Below are positions 26,417 through 35,029 of a DNA stretch of 64,000 nucleotides, one piece after another. The translations under genes and the position numbers were made by a program. Source of the DNA: JALQTD01 sp965656785 (GTDB lineage: Bacteria; Bacteroidota; Bacteroidia; Flavobacteriales_D; Sanyastnellaceae); the NCBI GenBank assembly GCA_965656785.1, contig CBFHLY010000001.1, positions 108,033-172,032 on the forward strand. The letters are read 5' to 3'. How positions within the stretch are numbered: the stretch's first letter is position 1; each line of letters starts with the position of its first letter. The notes under the pieces are model-generated. The model did no database searches and had not been told where the DNA came from. It saw only the letters and a program-made list of their open reading frames with translations.

Positions 26417-26656
26417 ATGGAATTGTTGAACATCCTCCTCGACGTTGGACAGGGCCTTGCAGGTCTCGGTGCAGGCGCAGCCGCAATTGGCGCTGGTATT
26501 GGTGTGGGTCGCATTGGCGGCACGGCACTCGAATCCATGGCTCGTCAACCTGAAGTCGCCGGCGACATTCGCTCGAACATGATCGTTGCTGCTGCACTGG
26601 TCGAGGGCGTTGCGTTGTTCGGTGTGATTGTTTGCTTGCTCGTAGCACTCGGGTAA
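26417..26656 (+). CDS. atpE: F0F1 ATP synthase subunit c
   Basis: 79 residues forming the usual two-helix hairpin with the RQPE loop. The ion-binding Glu is residue 63 in ALVEGVALFG. The first helix has Gly-Val where sodium-binding c subunits carry Gln, and Gly rather than Ser/Thr follows the Glu, so the ring is predicted to be proton-coupled. I used the ATG at 26417, which gives the normal length. Confidence 0.96.
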   Translation: MELLNILLDVGQGLAGLGAGAAAIGAGIGVGRIGGTALESMARQPEVAGDIRSNMIVAAALVEGVALFGVIVCLLVALG

Positions 26657-26660
26657 TTCG

Positions 26661-27158
26661 ATGGGAGCGCTGTTAAGCCCCGATTTCGGGACCGTCATAT
26701 GGGCATCCATCGCGTTCATCGTGGTGTTGCTCTTGTTGCGCCGCTTGGCGTGGGGGCCCATCCTCCAGGCGTTAGCGGATCGCGAGGAGAGCATTGCTAA
26801 CGCGCTGAACGAAGCGGAAAAAGCGCGCCTGGAAATGGCGTCGTTGACCGACGAAAACGAGCGGCTCTTGAAGGAGGCGCGCGTGGAGCGTGACGGCATC
26901 CTCAAGGAGGCGCGCGAAACGGCCACTCAACTGATCGCGGAGGCCCGTGCGAAAGCGCGCGAAGAGGCTGAACGCGATTTAGCGAATGCCCGTGAGGCCA
27001 TCGCGGTTGAGCGCAAGGCCGCCGTTGCTGAATTGAAGGCAGCAGTTGCCGACCTTTCCATCGACATTGCAGAGCGCGTTTTGCGCCAGCAATTGGAGCG
27101 GAATGAGGCCCAGCAACAGCTCGTGAACAAGCTCATCGACGAGTCTCCCCTGAACTGA
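26661..27158 (+). CDS. atpF: F0F1 ATP synthase subunit b
   Basis: 165 residues: one N-terminal transmembrane helix (about 12-30, TVIWASIAFIVVLLLL), then a long charged helix forming the peripheral stalk, with the typical ADREESIANALNEAEKAR segment. It links subunit a to delta and alpha. It lies 4 bases after atpE and 7 bases before atpH. Confidence 0.95.
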   Translation: MGALLSPDFGTVIWASIAFIVVLLLLRRLAWGPILQALADREESIANALNEAEKARLEMASLTDENERLLKEARVERDGILKEARETATQLIAEARAKAREEAERDLANAREAIAVERKAAVAELKAAVADLSIDIAERVLRQQLERNEAQQQLVNKLIDESPLN

Positions 27159-27165
27159 TTCCATC

Positions 27166-27723
27166 ATGGCTGCACCCCGCGTCGCTTCCCGGTATGCCAA
27201 GTCCCTGTTGACCCTCGCTGAAGAGCGGAAGGAATTGGACGTCATTGAACGTGACATCCAAACTGTACTCCAAACCGTTCAAGCCAGCGATGAATTGCAG
27301 ATGCTCTTGGCCTCGCCGGTCTTGAAGCCCGACCAAAAACAGCGGGTGCTCGATGCGATTTTCAAGCCGCATTTGGCCCCCTTGATGATGGAATTCATCA
27401 CCATCCTGGTGCGCAAAGGCCGGGTGGGCAAATTGGCCCCCATTGCCGAAACGTGCACCATGATGTTGCGCCAAATGAAAGGCATTCAATCCGCCGAAGT
27501 GATCACAGCGGTTCCGCTTGATGGAAACGCGAAAGCTCGCTTGATGGCAGAATTGAAGCGCCTCCACGACGGCGAAGTGGAATTGAAGGAAACGATCAAC
27601 CCGGACCTCATTGGTGGTTTTGTCCTCCGAGTGGAAGACCGGATGTTGGACGCTTCCGTGCGCCGCAGCTTGAATGCACTGCGTCGCGAACTGACTGAAC
27701 ACGATTACGACCCCGAATTCTAA
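27166..27723 (+). CDS. atpH: F0F1 ATP synthase subunit delta
   Basis: 185 residues, typical for OSCP/delta. The N-terminal six-helix bundle begins VASRYAKSLLTLAEE and the C-terminal domain has the conserved DLIGGFVLRVEDRMLDASVRRSLN. It joins the b-stalk to the top of the alpha/beta hexamer. Confidence 0.95.
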   Translation: MAAPRVASRYAKSLLTLAEERKELDVIERDIQTVLQTVQASDELQMLLASPVLKPDQKQRVLDAIFKPHLAPLMMEFITILVRKGRVGKLAPIAETCTMMLRQMKGIQSAEVITAVPLDGNAKARLMAELKRLHDGEVELKETINPDLIGGFVLRVEDRMLDASVRRSLNALRRELTEHDYDPEF

Positions 27724-27756
27724 ATCGGAGTCCATCAACCCGAATACCCGGCCATC

Positions 27757-29334
27757 ATGGCAGAAATCAATCCAGCCGAAGTTTCTTCGATCCTGCGCGA
27801 ACAACTCGCAGGCGTCAAGTCCGCCGTTGAACTCGAAGAAGTGGGCACTGTCCTCCAAGTGGGGGATGGCATTGCGCGCATCTACGGCCTGACTAATGTG
27901 CAATCCGGTGAGCTCATCGAGTTCGAGAACGGCATCCGTGGAATCGCGTTGAACCTCGAAGAGGACAACGTGGGTGCGGTGTTGCTCCAGCCTTCTGGTG
28001 ACTTGAAGGAAGGTGCAACGGTCAAGCGCACGGGCCGCATCGCTTCCGTGCGTGCGGGCGAAGGCATGTTGGGCCGCGTGGTCAATATGCTCGGTGAACC
28101 CATCGACGGCAAGGGGCCCATCAAAGGTGACTTGTACGAGATGCCTGTGGAACGCCGTGCGCCGGGTGTGATTTACCGCCAGCCGGTGGCCGAGCCACTC
28201 CAAACGGGCATCAAGTCCATCGATGCGATGATTCCGATTGGCCGTGGCCAGCGTGAGCTCATCATCGGTGACCGCCAGACGGGCAAGACGACCGTGGCGA
28301 TTGACACCATCATCAACCAAAAGGAATTCTACGATGCGGGTGAGCCCGTGTTCTGCGTCTACGTGGCCATTGGCCAAAAAGGCTCCACGGTTGCAGGGAT
28401 CGTGAAGACGCTCGAGGACGCTGGTGCACTTCCGTACACCGTGGTCGTTGCGGCGACGGCGTCGGATCCTGCTCCACTCCAGTTCTACGCTCCGTTTACC
28501 GGTGCCGCCATCGGCGAATTCTTCCGCGATACGGGTCGTCCGGCCTTGGTGGTCTATGATGACTTGTCGAAGCAGGCCGTCGCTTACCGCGAGGTTTCCT
28601 TGTTGCTCCGTCGTCCTCCAGGACGCGAGGCGTACCCAGGAGACGTGTTCTACTTGCACAGCCGCCTGTTGGAGCGTGCAGCGAAAATCATCGGTGAAGA
28701 CAACATCGCGAAGGACATGAACGACTTGCCCGAGTCGCTCAAGCCTTTGGTGAAGGGCGGCGGCTCGTTGACGGCATTGCCGATCATTGAGACGCAGGCC
28801 GGTGACGTTTCGGCATACATCCCGACGAACGTCATTTCCATCACGGATGGACAGATTTTCTTGGAGTCGAACCTGTTCCTCAGCGGTGTCCGTCCGGCCA
28901 TCAACGTGGGGATTTCGGTGAGCCGCGTTGGTGGTTCTGCCCAAATCAAGTCCATGAAGAAAGTGGCGGGTACGTTGAAGCTTGACCAAGCTCAATACCG
29001 CGAGTTGGAGGCCTTCTCGAAGTTCGGTTCGGACCTCGATGAAGCCACCAAGGCGGTCCTCGGCAAAGGGGAGCGCAACGTGGAAATCCTCAAGCAGGAC
29101 CAGAATTCGCCCATGCCGGTCGAAGAGCAAACCGCCATCATCTACTGCGGCACCAAGAACTTGCTCCGCAACGTCCCGGTGAATAAGGTGCGGGAATTCG
29201 AAGCCTCGTTTTTGGACTACATGCGCATGAAGCATGCCGATACGTTGGCACAGCTCAAAGCAGGCAAGTACTCGGACGAACAAACCAACGTGCTCGAAGC
29301 TGCTGCCAAGGAGGTAGCCGCCCAGTACGCTTAA
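27757..29334 (+). CDS. atpA: F0F1 ATP synthase subunit alpha
   Basis: 525 residues. The non-catalytic nucleotide site has the P-loop GDRQTGKTTVAID (about 172-184). The family signature is seen near PAINVGISVSRVGGSAQ, with the arginine finger in that segment. It is encoded between delta and gamma; the partner beta subunit is not in this operon. Confidence 0.97.
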   Translation: MAEINPAEVSSILREQLAGVKSAVELEEVGTVLQVGDGIARIYGLTNVQSGELIEFENGIRGIALNLEEDNVGAVLLQPSGDLKEGATVKRTGRIASVRAGEGMLGRVVNMLGEPIDGKGPIKGDLYEMPVERRAPGVIYRQPVAEPLQTGIKSIDAMIPIGRGQRELIIGDRQTGKTTVAIDTIINQKEFYDAGEPVFCVYVAIGQKGSTVAGIVKTLEDAGALPYTVVVAATASDPAPLQFYAPFTGAAIGEFFRDTGRPALVVYDDLSKQAVAYREVSLLLRRPPGREAYPGDVFYLHSRLLERAAKIIGEDNIAKDMNDLPESLKPLVKGGGSLTALPIIETQAGDVSAYIPTNVISITDGQIFLESNLFLSGVRPAINVGISVSRVGGSAQIKSMKKVAGTLKLDQAQYRELEAFSKFGSDLDEATKAVLGKGERNVEILKQDQNSPMPVEEQTAIIYCGTKNLLRNVPVNKVREFEASFLDYMRMKHADTLAQLKAGKYSDEQTNVLEAAAKEVAAQYA

Positions 29335-29345
29335 GCTGAAGCCCC

Positions 29346-30218
29346 ATGGCTGGAGGACTCAAAGAAGTACGGGAGCGCATCACTTCGGTGCAGAACACCA
29401 TGCAGATCACCTCTGCAATGAAGATGGTGTCTGTAGCGAAGTTGCGACGCGCTCAGGACGCCATCACGCGGATGCGGCCCTATGCAGAGAAGCTCCAATC
29501 CGTGTTGGCCAACGTGAGCGGCTCCTTGGCCTCTGGCGAAGGGGTTTATTCCGAGCAGCGTCCGGTGAAGCGGGTGTTGCTGGTGGCCGTCACCTCCAAC
29601 CGGGGGTTGTGCGGAGGCTTCAACAACAACATCATCAAGGAGGTCAACATCGCCATGCGCGATGCGTCGAAATCCTACCACGTGTTGCCGTTGGGCAAGA
29701 AGGCGAACGACGCGTTTCGCCGCCGCACGGAGTTGAAGCCGCACGGATTCGCAGAGGACACTTGGAACATCTTTGAGGACTTGAATTTCGCAGCAGCGCA
29801 GGATTTGGGCGACCGGATTTTGAAGCAGTTTGCGGATGGGACGTACGATGAAGTGCGTTTGTTCTACAACAAGTTCGTCAACGCGGCGGTCCAAATCCCG
29901 ACCAACGAAGCCTTCCTTCCGCTCCTCCCTTCGGCGGACGAAGCTTCAACGAGTGAAACGGAGTACATCTTCGAACCGTCGCAAGCCGAAATCGTGGAGC
30001 GCATCATCCCGAACTCCCTGAAAGTGCAGCTCTACAAAGGGCTGCTCGAGAGCCACGCTTCGGAGCATGGAGCGCGGATGACGGCGATGCACCAAGCCAC
30101 GGAAAACGCCTCAGAGCTCCTCCGCGACTTGCGCATCTCCTACAACAAGGCGCGTCAAGCGGCCATCACGACCGAAATCCTCGAGATCGTGGCCGGTTCA
30201 GAGGCCTTGGACGGCTAA
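29346..30218 (+). CDS. atpG: F0F1 ATP synthase subunit gamma
   Basis: 290 residues: the rotor shaft. The N-terminal helix reads LKEVRERITSVQNTMQITSA and the C-terminal helix contains ENASELLRDLRISYNKARQA, the conserved coiled coil that turns inside the hexamer. It is the last gene of the operon and is followed by a strong terminator. Confidence 0.96.
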   Translation: MAGGLKEVRERITSVQNTMQITSAMKMVSVAKLRRAQDAITRMRPYAEKLQSVLANVSGSLASGEGVYSEQRPVKRVLLVAVTSNRGLCGGFNNNIIKEVNIAMRDASKSYHVLPLGKKANDAFRRRTELKPHGFAEDTWNIFEDLNFAAAQDLGDRILKQFADGTYDEVRLFYNKFVNAAVQIPTNEAFLPLLPSADEASTSETEYIFEPSQAEIVERIIPNSLKVQLYKGLLESHASEHGARMTAMHQATENASELLRDLRISYNKARQAAITTEILEIVAGSEALDG

Positions 30219-30238
30219 GCTCAAGCTGCGTCCCCATG

Positions 30239-30269
30239 AAAAAGCCCGCTCCTCAACAGCGGGCTTTTT
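30239..30269 (+). terminator. rho-independent terminator of the atp operon
   Basis: AAAAGCCCGCT pairs with AGCGGGCTTTT around a 7-base loop (CCTCAAC), followed by further T. It confirms that atpD and atpC are not part of this transcription unit. Confidence 0.92.
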
Positions 30270-30281
30270 CATTCCCTGCAC

Positions 30282-30289
30282 TAGCTTCG
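30282..30289 (+). promoter_or_regulatory. -7 promoter box TAGCTTCG
   Basis: It lies 13 bases beyond the atp terminator and 4 bases before the ATG at 30294, giving the kinase gene its own near-leaderless transcript. Confidence 0.55.
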
Positions 30290-30293
30290 TTCC

Positions 30294-31724
30294 ATGGGTT
30301 TCCGAATTCGCATCCTCTTGGGCATGTTTGCTTTGATCGTGCTCGCTTTGGTAGGCACGGGGCTGGTCGCTTTTCGGTTTGATCTGGAGCAGCAAGAAGT
30401 CTACAACAAATTGCGGCTGCAGCGCAAGGAAGCGGCGGTGGAGCGGAGTTTGGAATACGCGTTCAACAATTACGAAGGCGCGTGGTCCGACGAGGTCATT
30501 CCCGCGCTTTTTTCCGATCGAATCTGTGAGCTCTCGGACATTCACGGACTCAGCATCAGCCTCTACAATCCAGAGGGAAAGTTGCTCATCAGTTCCCTTT
30601 TCGGGGCCCCGAGCGACAGCACCGCGTTGCTGCAGGTTCCCCCGGACATCATGGAGGATCTGCACGCCCAAATCGAATCCGAGGGCGAGGACATCGATTA
30701 CGGCGATTACATCATGGCCTACTGGAATTTTCGCGCCCACGATGGGAACGTGGTGGCCATCGCCAACGTTCGGTACGACAAGCGCCAAATGGAAACCAGC
30801 GGCTTCTTGCCGTTCGTTGCGAATTTGGCGCCGTTGTACATCGCCCTGTTCATCGGCGCTGGGCTGCTCGCCATCCTCCTGACGAACAACATCGTCCGGC
30901 CGCTCACCGCCTTGCGCGAGCGCCTCAGCAAACTCGACTTGACCACGTCGCAGGACCCCATTCACTACGACGGATCCGACGCCATCGGTGAGCTCGTGAA
31001 GCAGTACAACGCCCTGCTGGGCGCGCTGAAAGAGAAGGTGGACGAACTGGCAAAGTCTGAGCGCGAAGGGGCCTGGCGTTCCATGGCGATGCAAGTGGCC
31101 CATGAAATCAAGAACCCCCTCACGCCGCTCAAGCTCGGCGTGCAGCAGTTGGAGCGGGCGGTGCGGGAGGACCGTCCGAATTTGGCCCAACGCGTGGAGC
31201 GATTCGCCCCGATGGCCATTGCCCAAATCGACGTGCTCACCGCCGTAGCCAGCGATTTCTCTCAAATGGCGAGCATCGATCCGGACCGTTTTGAACACGT
31301 GGACCTCAAAGAAGTCCTCGAAGCGTCGGCGATTTTGTACGATCCTCATGGCGTCGTTGCGGACTTGCCCGAAGAAGACCTGATGGTCAGGGGTACCCGC
31401 AAGCACCTGCTCCGCGTGTTCAACAACCTCCTGTCCAACGCCGTACAGGCCGTGGAAGAGAAGGGGACAGGTTCCGTGCGCATCCAAGCTGAGCGATCGG
31501 GCCATGGTTGCCTGGTGCGCGTCGTCGACGAAGGCGTGGGCATCGCCAACGAGCGACTTGACCGCATTTTTGAACCCCGGTTCACCACGAAATCCGGCGG
31601 GACAGGATTGGGTCTAAGCATGGCCCAAATGCTTGTAAATCACTTCGGTGGGATCATTGAGGTCGCCTCGGAAAAAGGAGAGGGCACCACGTTTTCGGTG
31701 TGGTTGCCTACGGCATTGGAGTAA
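30294..31724 (+). CDS. NtrY-like sensor histidine kinase (HAMP, HisKA, HATPase)
   Basis: 476 residues. Transmembrane helix 1 is at about 6-26, a periplasmic sensor spans 27-180, and helix 2 is at about 183-205 (LYIALFIGAGLLAILLTNNI). A HAMP linker follows, then HisKA with phosphoacceptor His270 in QVAHEIKNPLTPLKLGVQQL, and an HATPase domain with NNLLSNAVQAVEE, DEGVGI and GGTGLGLSMAQ. The HEIKNPLTP variant is typical of NtrY-type kinases. No response regulator is adjacent, so it is an orphan kinase. The signal is unknown. Confidence 0.92.
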   Translation: MGFRIRILLGMFALIVLALVGTGLVAFRFDLEQQEVYNKLRLQRKEAAVERSLEYAFNNYEGAWSDEVIPALFSDRICELSDIHGLSISLYNPEGKLLISSLFGAPSDSTALLQVPPDIMEDLHAQIESEGEDIDYGDYIMAYWNFRAHDGNVVAIANVRYDKRQMETSGFLPFVANLAPLYIALFIGAGLLAILLTNNIVRPLTALRERLSKLDLTTSQDPIHYDGSDAIGELVKQYNALLGALKEKVDELAKSEREGAWRSMAMQVAHEIKNPLTPLKLGVQQLERAVREDRPNLAQRVERFAPMAIAQIDVLTAVASDFSQMASIDPDRFEHVDLKEVLEASAILYDPHGVVADLPEEDLMVRGTRKHLLRVFNNLLSNAVQAVEEKGTGSVRIQAERSGHGCLVRVVDEGVGIANERLDRIFEPRFTTKSGGTGLGLSMAQMLVNHFGGIIEVASEKGEGTTFSVWLPTALE

Positions 31725-31734
31725 CTTTTCCACC

Positions 31735-31789
31735 GGTATTGGGGGAAAACATGTTAACTCAAGCATAAGCTTTTGTTATGCATAATACC
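31735..31789. repeat. nested inverted repeats upstream of susC
   Basis: GGTATT (31735-31740) pairs with AATACC (31784-31789). Inside it GCATAA (31763-31768) pairs with TTATGC (31776-31781). The 143-base gap to the SusC gene is AT-rich and holds no clear TAnnTTTG box at the usual distance. This may be an operator or a leader structure for the SusC/D pair. Confidence 0.45.
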
Positions 31790-31868
31790 GATAATTGTTT
31801 TCTATCCCGCGTCTTCTCGATGCGGTAGGGTGTTGCCAAACGACTGAAAACAACTAAACCGTTTGTTC

Positions 31869-34800
31869 ATGAAAGCACAACTGCTCTTTTTCATGGCCTT
31901 GCTGTTCGCAGGAACCAGCTGGGCCCAAACCCAAGTTTCCGGTACGGTCACCGACAAGAGCTCGGGGGAATCCCTTCCCGGAGTGACGGTCGTGGTCGAC
32001 GGCACCGGAACTGGGGTGTTTACGGATTTGGACGGGCGATTCTCCCTTCAGGCAGATCCATCGTCGGACGCCCTCGTGTTCAGCTTCGTGGGGTACAACA
32101 CCACTCGCATCAAGCTCGAAGGCAACACCACCGTCAACGTCAAGTTGGAAAGCGGTGTCGCCCTCGACGAAGTCGTGGTGACGGCCCTCGGGGTTTCCCG
32201 CGAAAAGAAGGCCCTCGGCTACTCCGTGCAGGAGTTGGGCAACGACGCCTTCACGCAAGCGAAAACGGAAAACGTCGTGCGCTCAATGACCGGCAAGATC
32301 GCCGGGGTGCAGGTCACGTCGGGCACGTCCATCGGTTCGTCTTCGAAAATCCTCCTGCGCGGCGCCAGCTCGATTACGGGCGACAACCAGCCGCTCTTCG
32401 TGGTGGACGGGGTTCCCATGGACAACTCGGATTACTCGACCGCGGACCAACAGCGCTCGGCGGGTGGATACGACTACGGCAACGCCATCCAGGATTTGAA
32501 CCCGGACGACATTGAGTCGGTGTCGGTCTTGAAGGGCCCAGCCGCTGCGGCCCTCTACGGATCGCGCGCCTCGAACGGTGCCATCGTCATCACCACGAAG
32601 TCGGGAGCCGGATACCAGGCTTCGGGCAAGCGCGGTTTGGGCGTTTCGGTCAGCTCGAGCGTCATGTTCAATGACGTGTACGTCTTGCCGGATTACCAAA
32701 ACAGCTACGGCGGTGGCCCCGGCACGGCTTGGGTTGACACCATCGGCGGCCATCCGATTCCGGACTACGGTTACGACGGATCATGGGGTCCCGCATTGGA
32801 CGGCACCTTGGTGCGCCACTGGGACAGCTGGTACGATTACGAAGGCGACGAGGACTTCGGTGTCGCGCGCCCTTGGGCTCCGACGGAGTCGGACGTGGAA
32901 GAGTTCTTCCAAACCGGCGTGACGTACTCGAACAACTTCTCGGTCACGGGCGCTTCGGATGTGAGCTCGTTCCGTTTGTCCTACACCAACCACAACCAAA
33001 CGGGGGTTTACGAAAACTCATCGCTCAACCGGAACACGCTCTCGTTCGCGGGCGCGAACCAGGTTTCCGAAAAGCTCAAGGCTTCGGTCAGCGCGAACTA
33101 CGTTCAGAGCATCGGTGAGGGCCGGCCGTTGACCGGTTACGGTGAGTCGGTGATGAGCCAGTTCACGCAGTGGGGCCAGCGCCAATTGAGCATGGACCGC
33201 TTGCGCAACTACATGAATCCGGACGGATCGCATCGGACGTGGAACCGCAACAGCGTCACGGACGCGTCGCCGCACTACTGGGACAACCCGTTCTGGGAGC
33301 GGTACATGAATGTGCAGAATGACCAGCGGGATCGTGTGTTTGGCAACATCACGTTGAACTACCAAATCAACGACGTCTTCAGCCTCATGGGCCGCGCCTT
33401 GACCGACTTCTACATCGATCGCCGCGAAGAGCGCATCGCCGTAGGTGGCGTCCGCGAGCCTTACTACAGCGAGTACACGCGCCAGTTGCAGGAAACGAAC
33501 CTCGACGCTTACTTGAACTTCGCGAAAGACCTCAACGACGACTTGAACATCACCGGTTTCTTGGGCGTCAATCGCCGGATCCGCGACTTCAAGCGCCTCG
33601 GCGCGTACACCTTGGGCGGGTTGAACACCGCTGGCCTGTACACCGTGACGAACGGGGCTTCAGGTTACGAGGTGTCGGATTACCAGGACCAAAAAGTCGT
33701 GAACTCCGTACTCGGTAGCGTGAGCTTGGGCTTCCAGCGCACGTTGTTCCTCGACATCACGGGCCGGAACGACTGGAGCTCGACGCTCCCGACGGAGAAC
33801 AACAGCTACTTCTACCCGTCGGCCACGGCGAGCTACGTGTTCAGCGAAGTGGTGGACATCCCGGCGCTAAGCTTCGGTAAGGTGCGCCTCGGTTGGGCAC
33901 AGGTCGGTAACGACACCGACCCGTACCGCACGGGCGTGACGTACGCCATCAACACGAACTTCGGTTCGAGCGGTTCGGCCACGGTTCCGAACGCGCAGAA
34001 CAACCCGAACCTCCGTCCGGAAATCACGTCCAGCTTCGAGGCGGGTGTGGAGGCAAACTTCTTCCTCGACCGGTTGCGTTTGGACTTCACCTACTACAAC
34101 AGCACGACGAAGGACCTCATCTTCAACGTGCCGGTTTCTGCAGCCAGCGGCTACAGCAGCACGGTCTTGAACGCGGGTGAGACGAACAACAAGGGCATCG
34201 AGTTCGCGTTGAGCGGCACGCCGGTGATGACCGATGACTTCCGCTGGGACATCGGCTTCAACTTCGCGAAGAACCAAAACGAGCTCGTCTCCCTCGCCGA
34301 CGGCGTGGAGAACATCCGCTACACGTCCCTCTTCGGCGTGACGCTTGAAGCGCGCCCGGGCCAGCCGCTCGGCACGTTCTACGGCTACGACTTCCTCTAC
34401 GATGACGCAGGCAACAAGCTCGTGGACGATGACGGGTTCTACCTCAGCACGGACGAAGTGGTGCCGATCGGAACCATCCTCCCGGATTTCACGGGCGGCG
34501 TGAACACCACCTTGCAATACAAGAACCTGAGCTTCTACGCGTTGGTGGACTTCCAAAAAGGCGGCTCCATCCACAGCTACTCGAACCAGTGGGGCAAGTA
34601 CTCCGGCACGCTCGCTGAAACGGCCGAGAACAACATCCGCGAGGAGGGCATCGTCGTCGAGGGCGTTTACGCGTCCACGGGTGAAGCGAACACGTCGGTC
34701 ATCGGCGCACAGGATCACTTCTTCGCCAACCAAGGCTACGTCATCCACGCGGCTGATCAATACGATGCGAGCTTCGTGAAGTTGCGGGAGATGCGTTTGG

Positions 34801-35009
34801 ACTACAACTTGCCGAGCGACATGACGAGCGGATTGCCGTTCAGCAACATCAGCGTGGGCGTGTTCGGTCGCAACCTCGCGATCCTGCACAAGAACGTTCC
34901 GCACATCGATCCGGAGGTGGCCACCTCGGCTTCCAACGTCCAAGGTTTCGAAGGCGGTCAGCTGCCCGCTGAGCGCACCATCGGCATCAACCTGAAGTTC
35001 AACCTCTGA
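31869..35009 (+). CDS. SusC/RagA-family TonB-dependent outer-membrane transporter
   Basis: 1046 residues. After a signal peptide (KAQLLFFMALLFAGTSWA) comes a carboxypeptidase-regulatory-like domain (about 20-105, VSGTVTDKSSGESLPGVTV), a TonB-box region (DEVVVTALG), the plug domain (about 115-235, with VLKGPAAAALYGSRASNGAI) and a 22-strand barrel ending in a terminal aromatic-rich strand (INLKFNL). It imports a ligand together with the SusD partner, driven by TonB. Codon use is strongly C-ending and uniform, suggesting high expression. I took the ATG at 31869 over the TTG at 31863. Confidence 0.95.
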   Translation: MKAQLLFFMALLFAGTSWAQTQVSGTVTDKSSGESLPGVTVVVDGTGTGVFTDLDGRFSLQADPSSDALVFSFVGYNTTRIKLEGNTTVNVKLESGVALDEVVVTALGVSREKKALGYSVQELGNDAFTQAKTENVVRSMTGKIAGVQVTSGTSIGSSSKILLRGASSITGDNQPLFVVDGVPMDNSDYSTADQQRSAGGYDYGNAIQDLNPDDIESVSVLKGPAAAALYGSRASNGAIVITTKSGAGYQASGKRGLGVSVSSSVMFNDVYVLPDYQNSYGGGPGTAWVDTIGGHPIPDYGYDGSWGPALDGTLVRHWDSWYDYEGDEDFGVARPWAPTESDVEEFFQTGVTYSNNFSVTGASDVSSFRLSYTNHNQTGVYENSSLNRNTLSFAGANQVSEKLKASVSANYVQSIGEGRPLTGYGESVMSQFTQWGQRQLSMDRLRNYMNPDGSHRTWNRNSVTDASPHYWDNPFWERYMNVQNDQRDRVFGNITLNYQINDVFSLMGRALTDFYIDRREERIAVGGVREPYYSEYTRQLQETNLDAYLNFAKDLNDDLNITGFLGVNRRIRDFKRLGAYTLGGLNTAGLYTVTNGASGYEVSDYQDQKVVNSVLGSVSLGFQRTLFLDITGRNDWSSTLPTENNSYFYPSATASYVFSEVVDIPALSFGKVRLGWAQVGNDTDPYRTGVTYAINTNFGSSGSATVPNAQNNPNLRPEITSSFEAGVEANFFLDRLRLDFTYYNSTTKDLIFNVPVSAASGYSSTVLNAGETNNKGIEFALSGTPVMTDDFRWDIGFNFAKNQNELVSLADGVENIRYTSLFGVTLEARPGQPLGTFYGYDFLYDDAGNKLVDDDGFYLSTDEVVPIGTILPDFTGGVNTTLQYKNLSFYALVDFQKGGSIHSYSNQWGKYSGTLAETAENNIREEGIVVEGVYASTGEANTSVIGAQDHFFANQGYVIHAADQYDASFVKLREMRLDYNLPSDMTSGLPFSNISVGVFGRNLAILHKNVPHIDPEVATSASNVQGFEGGQLPAERTIGINLKFNL

Positions 35010-35029
35010 CCCCTTAACCCATCTCTATC

